A DNA stretch of 64,000 nt from Lonicera japonica (taxonomy: Eukaryota > Streptophyta > Magnoliopsida > Dipsacales > Caprifoliaceae): the NCBI GenBank assembly GCA_021464415.1, contig CM038469.1, positions 12,316,501 to 12,380,500 of the forward strand, in the 5' to 3' direction. Positions 12,501-24,328 of this stretch are shown one piece after another (the first letter of the stretch is position 1; the number at the start of each line of letters is the position of its first letter). The notes beneath the pieces are model-generated. The model saw nothing but the letters and a program-made list of their open reading frames with translations. It had not been told where the DNA came from and made no database searches. Made by a program: the position numbers and the translations under genes.

Positions 12501-12560
12501 GAGGGAGGTCGGTATGCCAAGGTAACGGGAACAGGAATAACATAAGACATTCAAAGCTCT
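9506..12560 (-). pseudogene. antisense accessory ORF of element 2 (gypsy-type transposon protein, PF04195-like)
   Basis: Lies opposite to gag-pol between integrase and 3' LTR, the position of antisense ORFs in Tat elements. The N-terminal part (12292-11819) contains FYESTFEHGLRFLMDDHL followed by LNMWSCLIGSIMIFR, matching the 'putative gypsy type transposon' domain (EVxFYExxFxxGLRxPxxP...NxWxxLxGFxxL). A WKKRFFFLSESGWE-like block near 11720-11670 fits its second half. Downstream pieces (11538-11227, 10874-10686, 10125-9859, 9946-9506) lie in different frames and include charged, helix-forming stretches expected of the coiled-coil tail. Introns and frameshifts cannot be separated by eye. Function in the family is unknown. 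Confidence 0.7.
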
Positions 12561-12615
12561 GAAGACACCTAGGGTTTAAGGAAAACAAAGTGGAGAATAT
12601 ACTAAGTCCAAAGGG

Positions 12616-12625
12616 TTTATATAAG
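12616..12625 (-). promoter_or_regulatory. TATA box candidate for the antisense ORF of element 2
   Basis: On the minus strand the sequence reads CTTATATAAA. It sits upstream of the antisense coding region (first recognisable codons below about 12400) and about 300 bp inside the 3' LTR border, so it could drive the accessory ORF. Position and sequence only; no transcript evidence. Confidence 0.45.
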
Positions 12626-12921
12626 GTGTGTGTGAGAAGCCAACTATCCACTCAAAGCTGTAACTATCCACTCATAAACATGTTACCACACGTTTGCACG
12701 TCCTTCAAGAAAAACGAAATTGACTCACACGATCTCCCTTAAAAAGGTAACGGCTCCGCAAGTGGACTCCCCTACATATAAAGATATACTTGCATAAATA
12801 AGGGACCCATAGGATCTATGGGTTCATGACAGATGAGGGAACAGAGCTCCCTTAGACCTTATTTGGAAGTTTATCCTCCTCAGTCATATCTTTTGAGCTG
12901 AATAATAAGGATAGGGGCAAT

Positions 12922-13834
12922 TGATAGTGCAAACTATTGATTTACTTTGCCCTTTAGACCCCGAGCTGACACGTGGCTATCCACATCGGCCATCGAGCCT
13001 GCTGCAACACAAGGAGCTCGGAGGAACCCCGTCATGACTTCGCATGAAGAGTAGAGCTCTTCAAGAAACTAGACACCATCTCAAAGGTCAACCACGTATG
13101 ACAAACTATGAGCACCGAGCTCCAGAGCTCCTTCAGCAAACTCCAGAGCTCTCTCTCTCTCTTTTATTCTCCCTCTCATGCCCAACCACTCTGCCAGAGT
13201 CGTTAGTGGAAAGATGGACAACTGCCACCTACTCTTCAAAACACGCAGCACTCCATTCACCTTCATTAAATGCATACCAACTGCATTTAATGCACCGAAA
13301 TTCACGGAGAAGCAACGACAGAGTTGGTACTAATCGAAGTATGGCACATGACCTGCTCTGGAAGCTCTGACCACGCACCATACAGTCATATATATACCGA
13401 AAGCATTTATTTCTGCAACCAACCCCAAGTTCTGATCAAGTTCCAATTGAGAAGAACTAAGGAGGAGCAATATACACCAAATAATAAACGTAAAAATAGA
13501 AAGACAGTGCTCGTTAATTTGTTTTTAAGGTTCTTCGAACAAAGAGACTAAGAAATAGTTAGCTCATATTTCCCTTTATTAGGAGGACGAGAGAACAGGA
13601 TAGTTAGAGAGGCTTTTGTGAGTTTGTAATACCTGCTAGTTCATTATAAATAAAAATCAAACCGAGCTCCTAGCTCTATTGCACAGGGAAGGATTAACCC
13701 GTATTTTCATACGAGGCCAACCTGCTCTATAAATCTTTGATCCTCTTAAATTCAGTACCTTTATTGCTCTAATTAGTTAATATAATCATTTGACTGTGCA
13801 GTCTAAAATACCCCCCTAGATTTTAACACCAACA
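12922..13834 (+). repeat. 3' LTR of element 2
   Basis: Begins TGATAGTGC directly after a polypurine tract (aaggataggggcaa, about 12907-12921) and ends ACACCAACA, giving TG...CA termini and 913 bp. A TATA-like TATATATA at 13389-13396 could be the U3 promoter. The sequence right of 13834 matches the uninterrupted repeat at 52.5 kb, which fixes the right edge to within a few bases. No 5' copy lies in the window. Confidence 0.75.
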
Positions 13835-14385
13835 TATACATACATATACTCGGTATTGCAATAATAATGGTTAGCGTTTTACGCGAACTTGAGTCATTAC
13901 TTCCATAATGGAATTTACAGTTATTGGAAATTCGAAAATGCAGTTTCTAACCAATCAACATGAATAATAAACTAGCAACCATAAGTAGAAATTCAAATCA
14001 AAGAATTATGATATGAAACTGATTCCATTTCAGTTTACTTTTTACCTCAAGTAACTTTGCAAAAGTAAATTTTAAGAAATCAGTTTTAAAGAAGATAAAC
14101 AAATTGTGAAGAAGAATTAGGTAATTTATGAAGTAAAAATACAAAAGTGACATAATCTTATTGTGTGCGATGGCCATAGAATAATGCATGCAAATTAATT
14201 ATAGATACATGTAATCACTGCACTTGGACAATTTTTTATTCTTTGTACGTACAGTCGCATTGATTTAGAGAAATTCAAAACTCTAACTTTCCAATTAACT
14301 AAAAAAGTGACGACACAACTATGGGTCCATTTAATAATAATATGAAAAAATAAGAATAAGAATATTTGATTTTTATGAGAATAGA
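13835..14385. repeat. dispersed repeat, copy 1
   Basis: About 90% identical by eye to 52498-53300 once two MITEs are set aside. Shared landmarks include acatacatatactc, cttccataatggaattt, aattagaatt and the run tgtaatcactgcacttgga. Copy 1 carries an empty site TAA at 14284-14286 where copy 2 has a MITE. The left end is cut by element 2. Its class is unknown. Confidence 0.85.
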
Positions 14386-14639
14386 AATCTATGCATAAAC
14401 CAACTTTTTAATGAAAAACTCCAAATATGCTTTCGGTAGTTGCATTTCAAAAGCATGTAAAATTGTGCAATAAGTCACATATACTTAAATAAGATTCAAC
14501 CCTTATCACATTAAAATTGGATTAAATTTAGGATAACTAGACTCATCTCACCAAATTCAAAAGTGCACAAAACTATAAATAGTCTTAAGATTGTTGGAGT
14601 GGTGAAAATAAAGTATTGGTAAATAAAATAATTAAAATT
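14386..14639. other. AT-rich spacer
   Basis: About 250 bp of AT-rich sequence between the dispersed repeat and the copia-like LTR. No gene, RNA or repeat recognised. Confidence 0.5.
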
Positions 14640-16247
14640 TGTTGGTCGGAAAATAACCTAGAGGGGGGGTGAATAGGGTTTTTGAAACTTAATGCGGAAT
14701 TTAAAAACTTTTTGAAAATGTTTAAGTAAAACAATTTACTAAACAAATATATCAAGGAATGTAAGCACATAAACAATTAAACAAACAATCCCAAGAGCAA
14801 ATAATCAAACAATCAATAATAAAGAGACTGAGTTAGAAAGATTGAACCGATTTGAAGTCCAAGGCTTTTTGTCCACACGGTTTTGATTTACCAAACTATA
14901 GTCCGCGCTCGGTTAGTTCCCCGAGAATTTTCACTAAAATCAATCTCCTTCCGGGTGAAGATCAAACCTCTACAAGTGTTATCTCACACACTCTACAAGT
15001 ATTGCTACACCACAATACTCTCACAAGATACCCTCTTGCTAACCTTGTGAAATTTACCTTTCACAAAAACTAAACAAGAATTTACCTTCTTGTTTTCCTA
15101 TGAGATTTACCTCTCACAATTTGAATACTCAATTGATTGGTGATTCACACCAATTTACAATAACTCTCTCAAGTGTGTATAGAATACAATTTGAAGCTCA
15201 CTCTAGAGTTATCCTATTTGATCAAGATAATATAGCTCAAAAAGAATGATTTGATCAAAAACAATTTCTTGAATCTTTGAATAATGAAGATAGATAAAGA
15301 ATAGAGTATATGAATGATTCAAGGTGTTTAGAATGAGTCTTGGAAGTCATATTTATAGTCCCAAAAGTGATATAGCCGTTTGAGGTGAATTCAATAGATT
15401 ATGGGACAAAATTGCACATTTAACAAAGTTCCAACGGCTATATTCAGGCAGTGTAGTCGACTACACTGATGCCCATGTAGTCGACTACATGGCCTTTAAC
15501 AGTGATGTAGTCTGCTCACCCATTAATCATGTAGTCTGCTACATGGTTCTGGTTTGTGGAGGTTTTGTGCAATTTTTTTTTAACTTTTGCAATATGACTC
15601 CAAAATTGATTCTAATGCTTGGGGAGTGTTCCAAATAAGTTTCTAAGACTCCCAAATATGTTTTTGTAACAAAATTCATTAATATGAATTTATTATGAAT
15701 TTATTTCAAAACCGGTTTTTGCAAAAATGATGTTTTGAAATGATTTTGATTCAAACTTGGTTTTGATCAATCTAATAATGATGCAAGTTTATGTTTGAGC
15801 TATATTATCAATCAATTAAGAAACTTTATATTAATCCTAAGCAAACACTCAATTACCGAATAGGTGAGTCTTCGAATGCTTCGATTTGTTTCTTCAAATT
15901 GATTCTTCACTTGAAGCTTTTCCCTTGAAGCTTTAGCATATGATCCTTGATCTTTTGTGCTTCATGAAATGAATTGCTAGCTTGTGAGTGATGAGAATGA
16001 TCTTCTTTGACTTGACCAACGCTTGTAGTTGAATGATCTTGATTCGGATAGATTGGTTTTAGTTCAATGCTTCGTTGACTTGATCAGATATTGATTGAAT
16101 GATCCTTGTCAAACTTCCTTTGAGCAATCATGCTATTCTTGATTTTCCAAATAAGAAATCTATAATCTTATATCAAGAACATGTTAAATTACACATGATT
16201 GATTTATTGTTATTATCAAAATAAGATTAAGACCTTCAAGGTCAACA
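14640..16247 (-). mobile_element. solo LTR A, Ty1/copia-like
   Basis: On the minus strand it starts TGTTGACC and ends GACCAACA (TG...CA, 1,608 bp). Near its 3' end it reads TATTCACCCCCCCTCTAGG, a signature found just before the PBS in many plant Ty1/copia (SIRE-type) LTRs. No internal region or partner LTR adjoins it, so it is a solo LTR. The 5-bp flanks (aaatt and atgaa) do not match, so the TSD is lost or an edge is off. It is homologous along its length to LTR B at 24329-25876. It carries a palindrome array upstream of a minus-strand TATA box. Confidence 0.7.
15351..15546 (-). promoter_or_regulatory. TATA box and TGTAGTCGACTACA palindrome array of LTR A
   Basis: A minus-strand TATA box (TATAAAT, 15357-15351) has palindromes upstream: GTGTAGTCGACTACAC at 15451-15466 and the perfect 20-mer CCATGTAGTCGACTACATGG at 15473-15492. 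Two decayed copies follow, near 15504-15516 and at 15528-15546, where the central CG has changed to TG. The position relative to TATA fits U3 enhancer elements of the LTR. Confidence 0.7.
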
Positions 16248-16894
16248 ATGAAGTAAGAGAATAAGGGCATATATAGAATTAAGAATAGAAAGCTTATCCG
16301 ATTTTGCAATCAAGGCTAGTTTGGGACACTATATATCCTTAAGACAATTTTGTTGAAATTGTCCTCGCTACGGTGCTGACATACTCATGGACGCTATCTC
16401 TTGGGATAAACAATTGCATTGTACTTAAGTAGCACTTCCATAAGCACGCTCTGGCGAATCGGTGATTACTGTACTTTCATACTGGATTCGAAGAAAAAAA
16501 TGAATTATTTGAAAAATGTAAAGAAATGGCTGGGATAAAATTTTACTGTTGAAAAATTCGACCCAAACAAATGTAGCAAAGGGAAGTTTATATAGAAATT
16601 CAAATAACTTTTCAAAAAGGTTGTGACTCTTTAGGGGGATGTATTCAATTCAATTTTTAAAAGATTTTAACTGACTTTTTAAAATCCGCGGATTCTGTTA
16701 AGTTTGTAGATTGTTTTAAATCCTAGAATCTGACAGATTTTAATGCAAGGATTCTTTTGGATCAGATTTTAATAAGTCTATGAATTTCTGCAGATTTTAA
16801 TAAGTTCATCAAAAAAAAAATCAAAAGACAAAAGACAAATAATAAAATAAATTAATTACGAGTTTAAAGTAACATTATCAAAAATGTAATAGAA

Positions 16895-18965
16895 AATTAG
16901 TCGTAGGTCCAATATTTTTTGAACCAATCTACTCAAGGACACAATGTTTTGGACCATTGTTTTAACTCCAAATGTTTTAATTAAGGACAAAATATAATAA
17001 AAAGGACAATACATTTAGTTTTTGTTTTCTAGAAATAATATTTACAGTAATAGGTGTAATACCGATTTTAACCCTCTTTATTACCAACTAATTAATTCCA
17101 TTTTTAAATTGTATGTTTCTATTCCACAAAATGTGCCTTTTCAAACTATTATTTTTATTCCACAAATCAAACCATTTTCCTTCTCCTCGTGTTGTTTGTG
17201 ATAAATAATCCAAATTTTACTCTTCTTAATTCCAATAACAGAGCTGCCATTATTGCTTTATCTCCTCCCATTACGCAAATAATCACTATTGCTCATTATT
17301 TTATTTTATTTAAGTAGATCCATCATCATCTATTTCAACTTTGATCAATCGTCAGGCTAATTTTTAACACATTTATTTTTTCACTTTAATTAGTAATAAC
17401 TATATTAATTAAAATTGCATTACCTATCTAATTTGTGGGATATGTCATTATTAAGTGGATTTGAAAAGTTTAAATGATATTTGAATTAATGTAATAAAGT
17501 TTATACTAATTAGGACTCTATTAGTCCCATTCAAACGAATTACTTTATAATTCAAACAATACATATGAACACAAAATGATAACAATAATCCAAGCCAACG
17601 CTTGGCTTGGAAGATCAATCTCTCAGCCTTAAGTTTTCTCTAGTTGAGAACAACATAGCCAACTCTTGTACTAATTAAATTCATTTATATACAAGTTACA
17701 AGTACAAATATTTTTATTTTTACATTCAAAATCCTATTAATTGCTTCTTTAGCACATTTATACCTCCATCTTAAAAAAAAGGTTCAAGATGTATATTCAT
17801 CACTGCCATTAAAGGTGCGTTATATTTTCTATATATATCTTGTAGCAATTATATAATTTTGTTTCCTCTTTGTTGGTTTGGATATATTCTCTCTCTAACA
17901 AACACATACATATATATAATGATATCTCTCTCTTTGGTTTATTTTTTGTTCAAAAGGTTCTCTTTAGGATGTATTGAGGCGGTCATATATATGAGAGAAA
18001 AAGTGTAAGATTTCTCTTTTCCCTATTTATTGTTCATTTATTCTAATCCAATTTCACAAAAATATATTAAGAAATTAGGTGTTGTGATTTGTATTAAACA
18101 TTAATGTTTGATTATATATTATATATTAAAATGTCTTATAGATTATGAATTTATGTTAATATGCCTGATTCTAATTATACATGTATATGTGTTTGGTGTA
18201 ACTTAAAATGCCAACATAACTTAATATGTCTTATATATAAATGTATATGAAACTTAAAATGCCTGCATAACTTAATATGTCTTAGATATAAATGTATACG
18301 AAACTTAATATGCCTAGTATATTTATGTTGAATTTTATTAACATTTGTATGTCTAAAGATTATTATTTTTCGTATATATGTTAATTGTTAACACATTCAT
18401 AGGCATTTTTCACGTACAAATTTATTTTTGTATGATTGTATATTTTTTTCACACATGTAATAAATTCAATGTGTTGTAATGTGTTATTTTTTATGCCTTT
18501 ATTGGTGGTTGTGTGTTACTTGTCAAATTGATTAGGTTGTTTGAGATGATTATTGTTTGAATTTGAATTTTGTATTTTGTATTTTGAATTGTTTGACTTC
18601 CTAGATTTTAGTTTTTAGTAAGAGTTTAAAAACTAGTAAAATTCATTAGGTTACTTGAAGTTATTTAATTTTTTTGAATTTGAATTTAAAATTATTTGGT
18701 TTTGTGGATTTGAATTTCTTACAAGATTTTAGGGCTCAAATTAATTTAGTAATTAATTTCATGACAAGGGCATCATAGGAATAACAATACTATAATTTAG
18801 CTTCTTAATTATATTAATTTAATTTTAGTTTTATGTCCTTTGTGCTAAAGTTTGTACTTTAAACAAAACTTTGGATCTTAAACTATTGGTCTAAAAGTTG
18901 TGTCCTTTAATAGATAGAGAATAAGACTTTTGTCCTTAAAACTAGAAGCCCCAAAATGTAAAGAC
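16895..18965. repeat. possible 2-kb element bounded by degenerate inverted repeats
   Basis: The left arm (about 16900-17010: aaggacacaatgttttgg, ctccaaatgttt) aligns with the reverse complement of the right arm (about 18830-18960: aaaggacacaacttttag, atccaaagtttt). The arms are roughly 100 bp and diverged. No transposase ORF lies between them. It could be a non-autonomous DNA element; superfamily not assigned. Confidence 0.35.
18175..18325. repeat. short tandem repeat, about 57-bp unit
   Basis: Two and a half copies of a unit containing gtatatgaaacttaaaatgcc, cataacttaatatgtctta and atataaatgtata, with a few changes between copies. AT-rich and non-coding. Confidence 0.7.
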
Positions 18966-19848
18966 AATTAACGAAATATATTATAAAAATTCATACAGCT
19001 CCATTCAACCATCATTATGATTATCATAACCCTCTTCATTCTCATTGTCGTCCTCTTAATTTCCATTCTCATTATTTTATAGCCACATATTTACTTAAAA
19101 AATTAAAGGCAACAATTTTTCATGATTTTCTTATGGACATCAATGAAATTTTACACTTGATACTATGTTTTGTTTATATGTTATTTTTATTTGTATTTCA
19201 TACTAATTATTCAATTCTTAGTATATACGTATTCATTAATGGATTTAATGACATTTGTCAAGCACTACAATCACGTGTAATGCACGTGCACAAAAATTAG
19301 CTATAGTAAAAAACAAAGGATAAATAATAAAAGAATTTTGATTACAAAGTGAATATAAATAATAACATTATTTTTCCAGTGTGTATCTATTAATTTAAAA
19401 TTCACGTTTGAACTAAATTGAGTACTTAAAGTTTTTGAGATTTTTGTCAGATTACTATCTGAAGTATTATAAAAGTGTAATAATGCATGCTGTATTAGTC
19501 CATGAAATGAATTAACCAAAAAAAAAATATGTTATGTCCTTAACCTTTGCTTACAGTAAAAAATTAATAGTTATTACATAAGAAGTGAACCGAATTTTAC
19601 TTTTGTAAACCGACTTTAACTATGGATGATTTGATGCACCCACAAAATTAAACTTCTCACCCTGCTAGTATTTTTTAATGAAGTTGACATGAATTGTTTT
19701 TAAAAATTTGAATGATAATTAGCGGTCTAACCATTTAAAATTATGTTAATGCGTGATAACCACATTATTAGTAAAAGAGAGAATAAAGACTTTATATGAA
19801 TGAAGAAAAAATTAATGCGTTCATCACATACAAGAAATTTGGATTTTG

Positions 19849-19882
19849 AGAGAGAGAGTGGGAGGGGGGAGAGAGAGAGAAT
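19849..19882. repeat. GA-rich microsatellite
   Basis: gagagagagagtgggagg followed by gggagagagagagaa. Simple-sequence repeat with no coding relevance. Confidence 0.85.
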
Positions 19883-21187
19883 GTTGAGTAAAGTTCTTAA
19901 AAGAATTAGAAATCTATATGAATTTCTAAAAGAATTAGAAATTCAACAATAATTATCATATATATCTTTTCAGAAGTGTTAGATCTCTTCTTAAGGCACA
20001 CTTAATGATATAAGGTTATGTCTCTTTCAAAAGACATGTTATTTAATTGTCAAGGGACATGTTCCTTCGTGGTAAGTATTCCTCTAAAATGAATTTAATT
20101 TTTACGCGCTTTATTAAATTACTAATATTTGATTAATTAATAATTCCACAATTTTTGTCGAGAGTCCATTAGCCGGAGCCACAATTTATGTTGTGCGCTT
20201 CCTGTTTGAGGACTCTTGTTTTGAAAAAAAAAAATGTTTTATGTTAATTTTGTAGTTTGTTCCTCTTTTTCCCGCTATTGTGGGTTGCTTATTGTCAGGA
20301 AAAAAAATTCTTAGCATGTTTGATTACATCTAAAATTTAATAAACATAAGTAAACGTAATTACAGATTAGACTTCTTGAGTGATGCAAAAACACTCTAAT
20401 TTAGAGCTAAAACTGGGTGTGTTATGGGTTGTACCTTCATAAAATAGGATACAACATATTTAAGCACTCGATAAAAATAAGTGGTAAGATTTGTAGGTAA
20501 AAAAGTATTTTCAAATTTAAAAGGGTGCTAAAACTAGCAATTTCAAAGAGTGATTCATCTTTGGTCCCCAAAGTCTTAAGAAAATTTAATTTCAACTCCC
20601 AAAAATTTGACATTCTGGTAAAAAGAAAAAAAACAACGTTTTGCAAGTAATCTATACTATAATAGTAAAATAAAGGAAGTGCCTCCATTAATGATACCAT
20701 TAATAATATCATTTATATTAATTAAGGCAATTTTATTATATTTACGTCTCTATTTATTTAATTTTTGTATCATCTATGAAGGCAACTCTATTACCATTCT
20801 CTTTTCATCCATTTAATTCTCTCACAAATTTATTTTTTTGAAGGGTCTCTCACCAATTTCTCTTTCCAAATACTATAACTATTTAATTTATATTTTCAAA
20901 TTGGAATTAATGCATTTTCATACATCAAAGTTAAGTTATGTGAGATAATGAATTATAATACTCATGTAATAAATAGTGAATTATGTTGTCATATAGCATA
21001 TACGTAACCTCAATAATGAATTTAAACTTTATATCTAGGTGATCGAGTAATGGAAGATAAGAGCATTCATATTTTAGCTTTATTTTTAGTAATTATTTAA
21101 AACTAAATACACATTTGTAATCTTTAAAATAAAGTCATTTGATCGATAATTGATATTCTTAAAAATAATCTTTTTAAATTTATAAAA

Positions 21188-21252
21188 AAAAATTGGGCAA
21201 TTTAGACTTAGGTACTTTGATAATAGGCGAAATTAGACTTAGGTACTTTTTT
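21188..21252 (+). repeat. left arm of an inverted repeat inside the Helitron
   Basis: Contains ttgggcaatttagactta, ggtactttgataataggcg and aaattagacttaggtac. It is the reverse complement, with some changes, of 26388-26445. Together the arms frame 5.2 kb and may be the terminal inverted repeats of a DNA transposon inside the Helitron. Confidence 0.6.
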
Positions 21253-21720
21253 ATTTTAAAATTAGAGTTTGGTGCATATTCCATTTGTTTCCGTCTAAAA
21301 CTAACAAACACATGCATTTTTACATGATTTTAACTCACGCATCCCAACCTAAATCAACTCATTAAAAAAACAAAAACAAAAAAAGGGAAGAAAGAAAATA
21401 TTAGCTCTTTCTTTCATCAACACCACCTCCATACTTCATCAACACAGCCTCCACCTCCGACTCCAATCACTGACGACCTTCATTGGCATCTTAACTTTCA
21501 TTTTTCCTTATTCAATCCACACAAACACACTCTTATGCATTTTCTTCCTCCCCCAAATCAAAGCATTTTACTCTCTCTTTCTCTCTACACGCAATATAAC
21601 TACCGTCCGAATTAGTCAAAATGTACATCCATACATACACAATCAAAAATAAAACAATCCTAAACAAAACTAAAAAAGTATAAATTGTAAAGAACGAGCA
21701 AGAATCCACACAGATCCATC
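21253..21720. other. Helitron interior, no recognised gene
   Basis: AT-rich sequence with a stretch of short pyrimidine-rich motifs (cttcatcaacaccacctcc, 21410-21470). No gene was identified. On the minus strand it continues toward the putative captured fragment across the solo LTR. Confidence 0.4.
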
Positions 21721-21725
21721 CACAC

Positions 21726-24164
21726 TGTAGCATCCTGTATTTAAATTAATGTTAATTATGTTATATTAACTCTTTTATATATACTAAAATGATCGTTTTA
21801 TGATTCGGGTGGTCCGAATGAATTTCGGTTGGTAAATAAGAAGTTTTGGGTTCTTTGTAATTCGTTAATTTGAGCTAACTTTGGGCTATCGTAATTCCTC
21901 CGTTATTTATCTGATTGAAATTTCGCTTTTGTATGTCTCTAGTATTTGCATCATTCTACAACTTTCGTGTTTTGTCCGAAAGCTAATTCGTACTCCTCGT
22001 AGGTCAAAACAGGGCGCAAAGTAGGCGCGTCGCTAAATTCTGGTGGTTTAATAGTGTTCGGCAGAGTGCTGTCTTCGGTGAATTTCTGAGAAAAATGTGT
22101 CCATAATTTGAGAAAACTTTCTCTTAGAAAGTTTTAGATCATTGAAATACCTTTCCGTGGACATAAAGAACGTCTCAATCGGAGTTTCGAGTCAAAAGTT
22201 ATGACCAAAACAAAAACAGTGCTCCAGAACCAAAAACCCACGCGCGGTTACTGTAGCAACCGACTTAAAGTCGGTTTTAGCTCGTTTTAAGCCATTTTTC
22301 AACCATTTTCGAACCAGCCACTTCCACAAAACTCTAGAGAGTTCTAGAGAGAGAGAGATAAGTGTTTTTGAGCGTATCTTACCTATTTTCACTTCCGATC
22401 AAGGGATTACACATCGAAAAACATCCGAAACACTTCTTAGCTTGCTATGCATCATCTTCTACCTTGAGGACTCTTTGGGGAAGCTTGAAGCATCAAGTTT
22501 CCATCTTCTTTCTCACTCATAAACTGAGGTAGGGGTATTTTCTTGGTTTTTGACACTTCATAAACTTGTTTATATGTTTTTAAATAGGTTTATACACATA
22601 TGTTGGGTTGTTGCTCGATTATTGAAATCGCTAGTTATTTTGGCCACTGTTTTGATTAAATATGGGCAGAGTGGTAATGATAAAATTGAATTATAAAGTA
22701 TGTATTTTAAAATATAGTTTAATACCTAACTTATGGCTTTGGAATTACCTAAAAAGGATAAGGAATGAATTTTTGGTGAATTTTACAAGATTGGTGTGCG
22801 GTATTGATTCCTATGCGGGAATCTTGAATACTTTCTTAAATATTCCAAAGTCCACTCCATAATTTGAGTAAATTCATTTGGTTAAAGCAAGGGGTTACTA
22901 TGTTAATATTTGATGATTAAGAATACTTGACTCGAGGCGATATATGACATACATACTTGGTATGAAGAATTAATTGAACCAAATGAGATATCTCTTGATT
23001 GTATGTATGATATTGATTATGAAAGTGGTTTATTGGTAAATTCTCCATGCCAAAGGATATATGGTTGAATTGGTTAGAGTATATATGGCATATATTGCTT
23101 CATATGCACTATTATCATGTTATGCAAGATATACATATATACATGTCATCATTGTGTCAACCAAAGGCCGAAAACTCTTATGACAAGTTCTTGGATGGAC
23201 TCGTGGATTCGTGATTTCTGACTTGGCAAGTTATCTCATGAAAGGCCTATATCATATCATATTGATTCAGAGAGCTTGTGTCTCTCGAAAAATGACTCTT
23301 GGTGTGAATGTATAGTGCTTGCCGGGATGGGAAAATAAGTAGGGCTCGGTGCCCTTGGGTTGAAAATCATAAACCCTGTAAAGCAAAGGGTGAGCAACGT
23401 TTGGGCCTATAAGCTACCGGTGTGGAGCCCGGGAACCTAGGCAAATTGGCAAGGCACTATAGTTTTGCGATTATCTGTATTTATATGGGATCGGGGTGAA
23501 TGATCCCAGGGCTATTGTTATCTATACTTGTGTGGGATCGGGACAATTGATCCTAGATTATCATATCTTGGCAGCAGTAGAATCTATTCATCACTCATGC
23601 TTTCTATTATACGGAAATCGGTTGACACGGGAGGTAACCTGCATTAGCATGTTCATGCATGATCACTTGATGAATTTTGGATTTTCTGTTGATATTATTG
23701 ATATTACCATGGTCTAAAAAAAATATGTTTACAAACTTGTTTTCAAACATATGCCTGGTACCCCCCCTACTGAGCAAATGTCTCACCCCGATTTTTCTTT
23801 AAAAATATTTCAGGTACTCACGAGTCCCACGAGGACAAGGACAGACCAGGTCAGGGACGATATAGAGGCTCTGATACTACGTGTATATTTTGGTTTACTG
23901 TGACGTATGTATTTTTTCCGGGAAGCCACGGCTAGCCGAGGAGTTTATATACTTTGGTTATTCATATGGTTTGGATTATGTGTACTTGATACATGCTGGA
24001 ATGTATAATATGTTTGATACCCTATGCAGCGTGATACTTGCTATATCTGTTGTTGTTGACTTATTTCTTTCTATATACCTATCTTAGTCTTACTAAGGTA
24101 GGTTAGTAACGCTCCAGGCCTTAATTACAGGCGTTATCCTGTACATTAAGGCAGGGGTGTTACA
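21726..24164 (+). mobile_element. solo LTR of a Ty3/gypsy-like element
   Basis: 2,439 bp with TG...CA ends (TGTAGCATCC ... GGGGTGTTACA) flanked by a perfect 5-bp target duplication CACAC (21721-21725 and 24165-24169). There is no internal region, so it is a solo LTR left by recombination between two LTRs. The GGGGTGTTACA end and the tactgagcaaatgtctcacccc block (about 23769-23790) recall LTRs of chromovirus-type gypsy elements, but that clade call is tentative. It sits inside the Helitron and is therefore younger than it. Confidence 0.85.
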
Positions 24165-24169
24165 CACAC

Positions 24170-24328
24170 AAATGGGTTGCACGCAATCAAAGATCAAGAA
24201 TGAAGAAACAGTAACCAGATGCAAGGACCAAAAGTAGTTCATGAGACATTGGACCACTCGAATCTCCGGTCGTGGGTTTACAATTGGAGATGTGGAAGAC
24301 GAGGGTTTGACATCGCCACGGAGTAATC
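24170..24328 (-). pseudogene. piece of a possible captured gene, part 1
   Basis: Lies between the two solo LTRs. On the minus strand it is open, and the frame continues from the piece right of LTR B once that LTR and one AATC are removed (GGDVV-R then LLRGDVKPSSS). This continuity suggests both pieces were one sequence before LTR B inserted. No protein family was recognised in this part. Confidence 0.35.

Larger units (their letters stand above)
3072..13834 (+). mobile_element. decayed Tat-lineage Ty3/gypsy retrotransposon (element 2)
   Basis: It carries a second, archaeal-type RNase H between the normal RNase H and integrase, which is a hallmark of the Tat lineage (Tat/Ogre/Retand). As in other Tat elements, a long region between pol and the 3' LTR holds tandem repeats and an antisense ORF. 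Only the 3' LTR (12922-13834) is in the window. The left edge starts at the leader directly after element 1's LTR. Stop codons and frameshifts run throughout gag-pol, so it is an old inactive copy. The right edge is supported by homology of the next base (13835) to the unbroken repeat copy at 52.5 kb. Confidence 0.85.
16248..20650. other. AT-rich intergenic region without genes
   Basis: About 4.4 kb without a convincing coding region. It holds a possible inverted-repeat element (16895-18965), a short tandem repeat (18180-18320), a GA microsatellite (19849-19882), and a fragment (16640-16810) with recurring agattttaa that resembles one end of a plant MITE (gatgtattcaattcaa). The rest is A/T-rich with homopolymers. 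Confidence 0.55.

Noticed and set aside
12960..13150. Repeated GAGCTC palindromes in the U3 of element 2 as a third palindrome system
   Set aside because: GAGCTC is frequent throughout element 2, including its coding parts. The hexamers have no regular spacing, so this is base composition rather than an operator array.
22192..22862. Short ORFs inside the solo LTR
   Set aside because: They lie in non-coding LTR sequence and have no recognisable domain.
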